Source: Flavobacteriales bacterium (GTDB lineage Bacteria > Bacteroidota > Bacteroidia > Flavobacteriales > Flavobacteriaceae). From it: a stretch of DNA of 30,666 nt. Below the pieces are notes generated by a model. It saw only the letters and a program-made list of their open reading frames with translations. It was not told the DNA's origin and did no database searches. Numbering within the stretch: position 1 is the stretch's first letter; each line of letters starts with the position of its first letter. The position numbers and the translations under genes are program-made. The DNA is taken from positions 1 to 30,666 of the forward strand of contig JALVKK010000171.1 in assembly GCA_027033875.1 (NCBI GenBank). Direction: 5' to 3'. Of the stretch, positions 1 through 6,686 are shown piece after piece.

Positions 1-3000
1 AAGTAATCACAGGTGTGGTTACAGATGCCGGAAACGGAGAACCGCTTCCGGGTGTTAATATTGTTGTAAAAGGTACCCAAACGGGTGCCACAACAGATTT
101 TGACGGTAAATATACCATCAAAGCGAACAAAGGGCAAACCTTAATGTTCTCTTATGTTGGTTATAATACCGTTGAAAGGAAAGTAGGCGATTCTAATGTC
201 ATCAATGTACAATTAAAACAAGGTGATCAGTTAGAAACTGTTGTAATTACAGGTGCGCAAGGCATTAAAGAAAAACCAAAAGAGGTATCTTATGCACAAC
301 AGGTTGTTAAAGCTAAAGATTTGACTATTGGTAAAGACACCAATATTAAAACTGCTATTGCAGGTAAAGTTGCTGGGGTACAAGTTCATGCTCAAGCTGG
401 ATCTAAACTTGGACAATCTGGCAAAGTGTATTTACGTGGAGCAATCTCTGCTTTAGGTAGAAAAGAAGCAATTTATATTGTTGACGGCGTTGAAACCAGC
501 CCCGATAATATTGATATGGAAAACGTAGCTTCAATCAACGTACTAAAAGGACCTGCAGCAGTTTCATTATATGGTTTAAGAGGTGCTGATGGTGTAATCA
601 TTGTTACTAGCAAATCAGGTAAGAAAGGATCTTTAAGTGTTGAATTATATAATAACACAACCTTTGAAAAGGTAGCTTATTTACCTAACTATCAAAATGA
701 ATATGGTCAAGGATATAGGGGCGCTGCTGAGTTTGATACTTTTGATATGTCATCAGCTTCGAATTACCCTGCCGAATGGTCAGCTTTGAATGGCGGCCGA
801 TATATTAAAAGACCTTATGCTGATGAAAGTTGGGGACCTAAATTTGATGGCGAAGATTACTTTCCTTGGTACACATGGTGGCCAGGTGAAAATAACAGTA
901 ATAAATACTTTGCAAAACCTCAAAAATATGAAGCAGCCCCTAACAATGTTAAAGATTTTTATAATACTGGTGTCAACACCAAATCCGGTGTAGCTATCAG
1001 TGGTGGTAGCGATAAAGCCAAAGGCCGTATTTCTTTTTCTAAAAACGACATAAAAGGCTTGATTCCCACTACAACATTACAACAAAATATAGCTAGTGCT
1101 AAATTTAGTGTAAAACTTACTGATAAATTCACTATTGGTTTTAATGGAACATTATCTACCAAAGAAATAAATGGTGGTAGTGATTTTGATGATAGTTATG
1201 GAAATGCAATTTCTGGATCATTCAACCAATGGTTTGGTCGTCAGTTATCTACTAAAAAAATGAAAGAATTAAAAAACTTAAAAACAGTTAATGGTTATCA
1301 TGCCTCTTGGAACTGGTGGAGTCCTTATGGATATCTATTAGCGGACTTAGGTTATATCCCCGGAGGAGCTGCTGTTGAAAAACCTGTTTTTTGGTACAAT
1401 CCATACTGGCAATTAGAGCAAGAAAGTTATAATACAAATTATAATAGAGCAGTAGGTATTATTAACTTAGACTACAAACTTAGTGATAACTTAGATATTA
1501 AAGCTAGTGCATCTAAAACGACTAACACCTATAATTATGAAAGAAAAACCAATTATTTGATGCAATTTAATTCTAATGCTTTATCTTTTGGTTACACCGA
1601 TTATTTAAATTCGATGGAACAAACAAAAAGTTATTATGCTTTAAATGAATTAAAATTAATGGGAGATTTTAAACATCAATTTAATGATAATTTTAAATTA
1701 CAATTTATATTAGGAGGTAATTATAGAGGAGCTAACTATGAGAGATTAAAAAGCGCAATGTCAAGAAATGGCAAACCAACCTCAGCCGGTTTTGTAATTC
1801 CTGATGTTTACAGTTTCTCTAACTCTAAAGAAGTTATTAAACCGGAAAGTTTAATGAGAAGGTTTAAAGCTTTTACCGCATTTAGCCGTTTAAAATTAGA
1901 CTATAAAGACTTCTTATTTTTTACAGCCGATCTTTCTAACGTTTGGGATAGCCGATATGATTTATACGGTAGAGACAACTCTAATTCTTTTATGTTTGGA
2001 TCAGCCGGATTGAGTTTACTATTCTCAAAAGTATTAGAACTACCTAAATTTATTAACTTTGGGAAATTCCGTTTAAGCTATGCTGAAGTTGGAACCGAAA
2101 TTAATTCAAACAGTTTAAACCCTGGATATGTAATTGGTGCGTCAGACTATGATTCATATAACAATCTTCCATTAATGTATTTACCAAATACTATTGTTGA
2201 TCCAAATGTAAGACCTGCAACATCTTCAGCAATAGAAACAGGTATAGATTTGAAAATGCTTAATAATAGATTGATGTTCTCTTTAACTTACTTCAACGAA
2301 CACCGTAAAAACGAGATTATTAGAACTGAAATTCCTTATGAAAGCGGTGCGCAAGCTATCATGGCTAACGCAGGAGATGTCCAAAGAACCGGTTTCGAAA
2401 TTGAATTAGGTGGTGATATTATAAAAAAGGAAGATTTCGGTTGGCACATGGCAGTTAACTTCTCTAATCCTAACGTAGAAGTCATTAAATTAGCTGATGG
2501 ACAAGATAGTCAATTATTATCAAGAAGTTCATTTGGGGTTGTTTCTGTCTTAAATATGCCAGGGGAACCTTACGGACAACTTGTCGGTACCGGTATTAAA
2601 AAAGATAAAAACGGAAATAATATTATTGATCCTTCGACTGGTTTTTATGTTACTGAAGAAAATCAAAAGTTTGGTAGCATCTTACCCGATTTTAACGGAG
2701 GTATTATCAACTCATTCAGGTATAAAAATATAAACTTGGCTGCAACGATCAACTACCAAAAAGGTGGCAAATTTTTCAGTTTATCAGAGTGGTGGGGAAC
2801 TTACACTGGTGTATTAGCTGAAACCGCCGGAAACAATGACAAAGGTCATGAACAACGAGATGATGTAGCTAATGGTGGAGGTGTTCACGTTACAGGTGTT
2901 GACGAAGCAGGAAATGCAGTTGATATGTACGTAGAAGCACACGACTATTATCAACAACAATATCCTAGCTTAGCAGAAGGTTTCATTCACGATGCCAGTT

Positions 3001-3230
3001 ATATCAAATTGTCTGAAGTTAGCTTGAGCTATTCATTCCCTAAATCTCTTTTAGGAAAAAATATCAAAGGAGCTTCAATAGGTGTAGTTGCCAGAAATTT
3101 AGGTATGATTGCTGTCTCAGGCGACAATAAACATAACTGGGATCCTTCGGAATTCGGTTATATGTTTGGTGATGATGCCCAATTACCAGGAACTACCAGT
3201 TTTGGTTTCAATGTAAAATTAACTTTATAA
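1..3230 (+). CDS. SusC/RagA-family TonB-dependent outer-membrane transporter (5' partial)
   Basis: Outer-membrane beta-barrel that imports a ligand captured by its SusD partner, driven by TonB. The reading frame is open from base 3, so the signal peptide and true start lie left of the window. In order: a carboxypeptidase-regulatory-like domain (first ~75 visible residues, with GEPLPGVNIVVKGT and a following FSYVGY), a plug domain (~110-205, with YIVDGVE and the family hallmark NVLKGPAAVSLYGLRGADG), then a long aromatic-rich barrel to a C-terminus ending NVKLTL. Over 1,070 residues are visible, normal for SusC. The SusD gene starts 13 bases downstream, so the two are surely co-transcribed. The substrate cannot be read from the sequence, and no glycoside hydrolase, peptidase or regulator lies nearby in the window. 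Confidence 0.95.
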   Translation, partial: VITGVVTDAGNGEPLPGVNIVVKGTQTGATTDFDGKYTIKANKGQTLMFSYVGYNTVERKVGDSNVINVQLKQGDQLETVVITGAQGIKEKPKEVSYAQQVVKAKDLTIGKDTNIKTAIAGKVAGVQVHAQAGSKLGQSGKVYLRGAISALGRKEAIYIVDGVETSPDNIDMENVASINVLKGPAAVSLYGLRGADGVIIVTSKSGKKGSLSVELYNNTTFEKVAYLPNYQNEYGQGYRGAAEFDTFDMSSASNYPAEWSALNGGRYIKRPYADESWGPKFDGEDYFPWYTWWPGENNSNKYFAKPQKYEAAPNNVKDFYNTGVNTKSGVAISGGSDKAKGRISFSKNDIKGLIPTTTLQQNIASAKFSVKLTDKFTIGFNGTLSTKEINGGSDFDDSYGNAISGSFNQWFGRQLSTKKMKELKNLKTVNGYHASWNWWSPYGYLLADLGYIPGGAAVEKPVFWYNPYWQLEQESYNTNYNRAVGIINLDYKLSDNLDIKASASKTTNTYNYERKTNYLMQFNSNALSFGYTDYLNSMEQTKSYYALNELKLMGDFKHQFNDNFKLQFILGGNYRGANYERLKSAMSRNGKPTSAGFVIPDVYSFSNSKEVIKPESLMRRFKAFTAFSRLKLDYKDFLFFTADLSNVWDSRYDLYGRDNSNSFMFGSAGLSLLFSKVLELPKFINFGKFRLSYAEVGTEINSNSLNPGYVIGASDYDSYNNLPLMYLPNTIVDPNVRPATSSAIETGIDLKMLNNRLMFSLTYFNEHRKNEIIRTEIPYESGAQAIMANAGDVQRTGFEIELGGDIIKKEDFGWHMAVNFSNPNVEVIKLADGQDSQLLSRSSFGVVSVLNMPGEPYGQLVGTGIKKDKNGNNIIDPSTGFYVTEENQKFGSILPDFNGGIINSFRYKNINLAATINYQKGGKFFSLSEWWGTYTGVLAETAGNNDKGHEQRDDVANGGGVHVTGVDEAGNAVDMYVEAHDYYQQQYPSLAEGFIHDASYIKLSEVSLSYSFPKSLLGKNIKGASIGVVARNLGMIAVSGDNKHNWDPSEFGYMFGDDAQLPGTTSFGFNVKLTL

Positions 3231-3243
3231 AATATAATATAAA

Positions 3244-4704
3244 ATGAAGAAATTAATTTATTTCGTAGCGTTAGTAGTCCTAACACTTAACTCTTGTAAA
3301 AGAGTTGATTTTGGGGACATTAACATAGATCCATATCAACCTCAACAAGGCAACATAGATGCATTGATGAGAGGTGCTATGTCAAGTTTTGCCACTAATG
3401 GTGGTCGTGTTTACTTTTCAAATGCGACTCTTTACGCACAATATCAATCACAAACCACATACACCCAAGAACAAAGATATGTTCAATATGTCGGATCTTG
3501 GTACAGATATTATGTTGAACAGTTAAACAGTTTAAAAAGTATTGTTAACACAAATGATGATGTTAGAGGATCAACAGATAACATGAAAGCAATAGCTGAA
3601 TTAACAAGTGTTTTGATATACAAAAGAATTACGGACACCTATGGTGATATTCCATACTTTGAAGCACTTGATAATGACAATTTAACGCCAAATTATACTC
3701 CTCAAAGAGAAATTTATCTGGACTTAATTGCTAGGGCAAAAGCAGCTAGGGATTTATTAAATCCAAGCGCATTTACACCCGATGCCAATACTGATATTTT
3801 CTACGGGGGTGATATCCAAAAATGGGGTAAATTCGCGAACTCATTAATATTAGCATTAAGTATTCAATTATCTAATACTGATGCTGCTTCTTTAGCACAA
3901 AATGCTTTTAATGAAGCATTAGGTAACTCTTATGGTGTTATTGAAGATAATTCTGATAATTTAGTATTCACACCAAACGTAGCCGGTGGAGTTGTTAATC
4001 CTATTTCTAGATCGAGACCTGGTGACTTTAATGTTTCTAAAGAATTGACTGATGCATTAATGGGAAATCCCGGTCCTTGGGGAGCCGGCTTGAACGATCC
4101 TAAAAATGTTACGTCGAATCATACCTATGATAAACGTGTTTTAAAGTATACTGAAAATGGTTCTGATGGTTTGCCATTTGGATATACTTCTTATCCGGGA
4201 GCAGCTGACAGTATGAATGATATGTTTGATAGCGAAGACTCTCCCTTTACTCTATTTAGTGCCGCTTACACTTGGTTAAACCGAGCAGAAGGTGCTTTAA
4301 TATACAGTTCAGGAGAAGACGCCTCTACTATGCTAACAAATGGTATTGAAAAATCATATACTGCGGTTGGATTAACTCTATCAGATGCTAGCTCGTACGC
4401 AGCCATCAGAATAGCTGATGCTGGTAACGCAAGTATAGCTCCTGGAGGTATGGCACAAGTAATAGGTGAAGAAAAATGGTTTGCTTTATTCCCTGACGGA
4501 TTTGCCGCTTGGGCGGAACAAAGAAGAACAGGATGGCCTGCATTGCAACCTGCACCTGATGCGGTTAATGGCGGAGTAATACCTCATAGAATGCTTTATC
4601 CCTCAAATTCTAAAACGGTTAACCCGAACGGATGGGCACAAGGTGTTCAAGGTTTATTGCCTTCAGAAGACCTAAATACATCTGAAATTTGGTGGGAACA
4701 ATAA
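3244..4704 (+). CDS. SusD-like outer-membrane lipoprotein (SusD_2 / starch-binding-associated type)
   Basis: Surface lipoprotein that caps the SusC transporter and binds the ligand. It starts with a lipoprotein signal peptide and a lipobox ending LNSC (Cys19), followed by GDINIDP, typical of the SusD-like family called 'starch-binding associating with outer membrane'. The middle is alpha-helical (TPR-like), with RITDTYGDIPYFEAL and WLNRAEGALIYSSG. The end is characteristic and complete: HRMLYPSNSKTVN followed by SEIWWEQ. At 486 aa it is full length. It follows SusC by 13 bases and is closed by a strong terminator 20 bases after the stop. Despite the family name, the ligand need not be starch; peptides and other glycans are known for relatives. 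It is not the parent of the SusD fragment at 6067-6606, which belongs to a different SusD subfamily. Confidence 0.93.
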   Translation: MKKLIYFVALVVLTLNSCKRVDFGDINIDPYQPQQGNIDALMRGAMSSFATNGGRVYFSNATLYAQYQSQTTYTQEQRYVQYVGSWYRYYVEQLNSLKSIVNTNDDVRGSTDNMKAIAELTSVLIYKRITDTYGDIPYFEALDNDNLTPNYTPQREIYLDLIARAKAARDLLNPSAFTPDANTDIFYGGDIQKWGKFANSLILALSIQLSNTDAASLAQNAFNEALGNSYGVIEDNSDNLVFTPNVAGGVVNPISRSRPGDFNVSKELTDALMGNPGPWGAGLNDPKNVTSNHTYDKRVLKYTENGSDGLPFGYTSYPGAADSMNDMFDSEDSPFTLFSAAYTWLNRAEGALIYSSGEDASTMLTNGIEKSYTAVGLTLSDASSYAAIRIADAGNASIAPGGMAQVIGEEKWFALFPDGFAAWAEQRRTGWPALQPAPDAVNGGVIPHRMLYPSNSKTVNPNGWAQGVQGLLPSEDLNTSEIWWEQ

Positions 4705-4723
4705 AACTCATCTTTAACCTTAT

Positions 4724-4754
4724 AAAAAAACCGCCAAATTTGGCGGTTTTTTTT
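4724..4754 (+). terminator. Rho-independent terminator of the susC-susD operon
   Basis: An A-run leads into the perfect palindrome CCGCCAAATTTGGCGG (4731-4746), followed by eight T. Placed 20 bases after the SusD stop, it ends the susCD transcript; the flanking A and T runs let it work in both directions. Confidence 0.92.
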
Positions 4755-4808
4755 ATACTAAGTAAGCCAATACAAACAATAAGCAAAATTATATGTTAAA
4801 TAATTTAA

Positions 4809-4835
4809 ACATCAAACAATAAAAACCTATCTTTG
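4809..4835 (+). promoter_or_regulatory. Promoter of truncated copy A
   Basis: Contains the Bacteroidota -7 element TATCTTTG (4828-4835). The preceding bases (ACATCAAACAATAAAAACC) align with the regions before copies B (5732-5757) and C (20492-20517), so the promoter was duplicated with the gene start. No convincing -33 TTG was found; the conserved TCAAA about 12-14 bases upstream of the -7 element may matter instead. Confidence 0.7.
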
Positions 4836-4842
4836 TTAATTA

Positions 4843-4904
4843 ATACCGAATTTCGAATTCAATATAGTTCATTTCATTGAACTATATTCATTCAGTATCG
4901 GTAT
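4843..4904. repeat. 62-bp imperfect palindrome in the leader of copy A
   Basis: Outer arms ATACCGA (4843-4849) and TCGGTAT (4898-4904); inner perfect 11-bp arms AATATAGTTCA (4861-4871) and TGAACTATATT (4878-4888) around the loop TTTCAT. It lies between the -7 element and the start codon, where copies B and C have only about 27 leader bases. The outer ends read TA-CCGA...TCGG-TA, which would fit a small non-autonomous element duplicating a TA target, but no matching transposase is present. A regulatory hairpin is the alternative. Confidence 0.6.
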
Positions 4905-4920
4905 AAACAATTCTAAAAAC

Positions 4921-4944
4921 ATAAAATAGTTTTGGCTATTTTAT
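4921..4944. repeat. Short perfect inverted repeat (9-bp arms) in the leader of copy A
   Basis: ATAAAATAG (4921-4929), loop TTTTGG, CTATTTTAT (4936-4944). It is AT-rich and follows the 62-bp palindrome by 16 bases; both appear to belong to one ~120-base insertion relative to the leaders of copies B and C. Not followed by a T-run, so not a typical terminator. Confidence 0.55.
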
Positions 4945-4982
4945 ATTAAGAATACGTATAATCAAAACAAACAACTAACAAA

Positions 4983-5180
4983 ATGACATCACCACACAAT
5001 TTTCATATCCCTGTTATGGGGGTGGCATACTATAATTACCTGCAAGCTACCAAAAAGAAAAATCCAAAACCAAACTCCTTTTCTTTTTTAAAATTCAAAA
5101 TAAGTCTATCTATATCTATAAGACAGGTAGTTATGTTTTATATCATAATGGTGAGCTTAAATCTGACTTTTTTACACTAA
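4983..5180 (+). pseudogene. Copy A: 5' remnant of the 598-aa HNFHIPVMG protein gene
   Basis: The first 16 codons (MTSPHNFHIPVMGVAY) match the start of the intact gene at 20543 and of copy B at 5785, including the DNA stretch CACAATTTTCATAT. Homology stops abruptly at the codon for Tyr16, near base 5030; the remaining ~49 residues of this 65-aa frame (YNYLQATKKKN and onward) match nothing in copies B or C and look like chance coding. The promoter and start codon survive. This is a truncated paralogue, with the break either from a deletion or from insertion of the AbiE-bearing segment that follows. Whether the short peptide is made is unknown. Confidence 0.75.
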
Positions 5181-5224
5181 ATGATTATTTTTATAAATTT
5201 TTACACTATATTTTTAGGCAGTAT
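5036..5224 (+). pseudogene. Unidentified C-terminal fragment just upstream of the AbiE remnant
   Basis: A second open frame with no start codon of its own runs from just past the end of copy A homology to a TGA about 9 bases before the AbiEi start. Its last part reads like real protein (KTGSYVLYHNGELKSDFF, then a tail of aromatic residues). The tight spacing suggests it was the 3' end of a gene preceding abiEi. The family is not recognised, and the upstream half is low-complexity and may be non-coding. Treat as a tentative gene relic. Confidence 0.35.
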
Positions 5225-5232
5225 ATAAAACA

Positions 5233-5433
5233 ATGAGAATTAAAAACATATCAACTCAATCAAGTAAAATCTTAACCTACTTTAACGAGTTAGGACAAGA
5301 GTGTTTTACTTATGCTGATGCTGTTAAGGTTTTACCCAATTCAAGAAATAGCGCCTTGAAAGAATTATTGAGTGATATGGTAAAAAGAGGCCTCTTAATG
5401 CGTTTGAAAATTTGTTGGAAAAACATCAAATAG
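5233..5433 (+). pseudogene. abiEi: AbiEi antitoxin, N-terminal winged-helix fragment
   Basis: In type IV AbiE systems AbiEi is an antitoxin and autorepressor opposing the nucleotidyltransferase toxin AbiEii. The first ~57 residues resemble the N-terminal winged-helix domain of AbiEi-type regulators: STQSSKILTYFNELG, FTYADAVKVLP, and LKELLSDMVKRGLLMRL, after which family members normally continue into a long C-terminal domain. Here the frame runs instead into the out-of-frame toxin tail and stops after 66 residues. Intact AbiEi proteins are about 200-300 aa, so most is missing. The join is near 5391-5405. The surviving DNA-binding domain might still fold, but function is doubtful. Confidence 0.7.
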
Positions 5434-5639
5434 ACATAGAATTTTATATTGCTGATTTTATAAAAAAATGTGAAAACAAAGGTATAAATCCCTCAAATTT
5501 TCATTCAAAACTCAACCAAAGATTACCACAATACAAAGCCCGTTGGCAGAAGTCTATGGCAGATCAAATTCAAAATTTACCGGATTTTGAAACTGTGTTG
5601 CGTGGAACAATGCGTCATTTAAAAAAATTAGAAGTGTAA
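5391..5639 (+). pseudogene. abiEii: AbiEii/AbiGii-type toxin, C-terminal fragment
   Basis: The frame beginning around KRPLNAFENLLEKHQ and running to the stop at 5637-5639 resembles the C-terminal ~75 residues of AbiEii-type nucleotidyltransferase toxins (FIKKCENKGINPSNFHSKL, LPQYKARWQKSMADQI, LPDFETVLRGTMRHL). The N-terminal nucleotidyltransferase core is absent, so no toxin activity is expected. It overlaps the tail of the AbiEi remnant in another frame: one internal deletion removed the end of the antitoxin gene and the start of the toxin gene and joined the stumps. The original order, antitoxin then toxin, is the usual AbiE order. The family call rests on remembered C-terminal motifs and should be tested by profile search. 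Confidence 0.6.
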
Positions 5640-5731
5640 AATGAAACCCCTGTAGGCAACACATATATAATACATAGCGGAGTTCTACTGAAAAGTATTG
5701 CTCTCAAATTTAATCTAAAATAAAATCTTAG

Positions 5732-5757
5732 ACTTCAAAATTAAAACCCTATCTTTG
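5732..5757 (+). promoter_or_regulatory. Promoter of truncated copy B
   Basis: The -7 element TATCTTTG lies at 5750-5757. The upstream ACTTCAAAATTAAAACC matches the region before copy C (ACTTCAAAATAAATAAC). The start codon follows after 27 bases, the same leader length as the 25 bases in copy C. Confidence 0.7.
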
Positions 5758-5784
5758 TTAATTAATTAAAAGAATAACAAACAA

Positions 5785-6066
5785 ATGAACTCTCCCCACA
5801 ATTTTCATATTCCCGTTATGGGGGTTGCTTATACTATTGACACGCCTTTAAAGGTCGCACCGTTTGGTATCGATTCCGTTATTTCACTTGTCGATAATGT
5901 TTTGCTGGAAAAATTGCGGGCAAAGTATAGTGAAAAATTTAACTTACCCTACAAAGAAATTTCACAGAAAGCCGAAGATTATATGGCTAAACGTATCACG
6001 GCTTATTTGAACTTAATCAATAAATTGACCATAGAAAAATTTGAAGAACAGAAAAACGGTTTTTAA
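5785..6066 (+). pseudogene. Copy B: N-terminal 91 residues of the 598-aa HNFHIPVMG protein
   Basis: Residues 1-91 align without gaps to the intact copy C with 13 differences (about 86% identity), ending near KFEEQKN; two unrelated residues and TAA follow, giving a 93-aa frame. Many third-codon positions differ from copy C while the protein is conserved, so this is an old paralogue long under selection before truncation, not a recent duplication. Promoter, leader and ATG are intact, so a small protein could still be produced. The frame directly abuts, and is in phase with, the SusD fragment that follows, separated only by the stop at 6064-6066. Most likely a truncated relic; a functional N-terminal-domain protein cannot be excluded. 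Confidence 0.75.
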
Positions 6067-6606
6067 ACAAGCAGATTATATTATAATTATATACCTGATT
6101 GGGGTATTATAAATGCCTATAAAGCATCTTGGTTTGGAGGTGGTGATAACGGTAAATTTTATGGTAATCAAGCCTTACTTACCTATGGAGAAATGTTACT
6201 AATTCAAGCGGAAGCAGAAGCTAGAGTAAATGGTGTAAGTAATGGTGTTGACAAACTTAATGATTACTATAATCTACTTGGTGCCGGTTATACCCCGCAA
6301 GGTGGAGATATGGGATTTGGTCTAGGATATCCTACCAGAACAGCCGCAGATTATGCAACTCTTAAAGATTTCTTAACTGACGTACTTCAAGAAAGATATC
6401 TATATTTTATTGGTGACTTTGAAGCATTTGTTGATCATGCACGTGTTAACGGCGATGCCGATGTTGACAGTAGTTATATGCAATTAAAATCAGGCTTCAC
6501 AGGAAACCCAGTAAGGTTCCTTTATCCACAGGTTGAAATTGATTCCAATGATAATATCCCCGCTACCATACCTGATATTAACGCACCATTACCTATTTAT
6601 AACTAA
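6067..6606 (+). pseudogene. C-terminal fragment of a second SusD/RagB-family lipoprotein
   Basis: About 179 codons without a plausible start: YYNYIPDWGIINAYKASW, then the SusD helix LTYGEMLLIQAEAEAR, YATLKDFLTDVLQERYLYF and the typical closing FLYPQVEIDSNDNIP. An ATG at 6193 could only initiate a 137-aa piece lacking signal peptide and lipobox. Full SusD/RagB proteins are about 450-600 aa, so roughly the first two thirds are gone, replaced by copy B sequence. Its subfamily ending differs from the intact SusD at 3244-4704, so it came from another SusC/D locus or a lost second pair here. It keeps its own terminator. Confidence 0.8.
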
Positions 6607-6629
6607 GCCTAAATAATTTAGCAATGAAA

Positions 6630-6668
6630 AAAAGAGGCTGTCTCAAAAATATCGAGACAGCCTCTTTT
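6630..6668. terminator. Bidirectional terminator
   Basis: A perfect 15-bp stem AAAAGAGGCTGTCTC / GAGACAGCCTCTTTT with a 9-base loop, flanked by A and T runs. It sits 23 bases after the SusD fragment stop and 18 bases from the stop of the convergent T9SS protein, so it serves both strands. Confidence 0.9.
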
Positions 6669-6686
6669 ATATAAAACTATTTGCTT

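Noticed and set aside
3244..6606. A single SusD gene interrupted by the 4705-6066 segment
   Set aside because: The SusD ending at 4704 has the complete family C-terminus and its own terminator, and the fragment at 6067 carries a different SusD-type C-terminus, so they are two genes.
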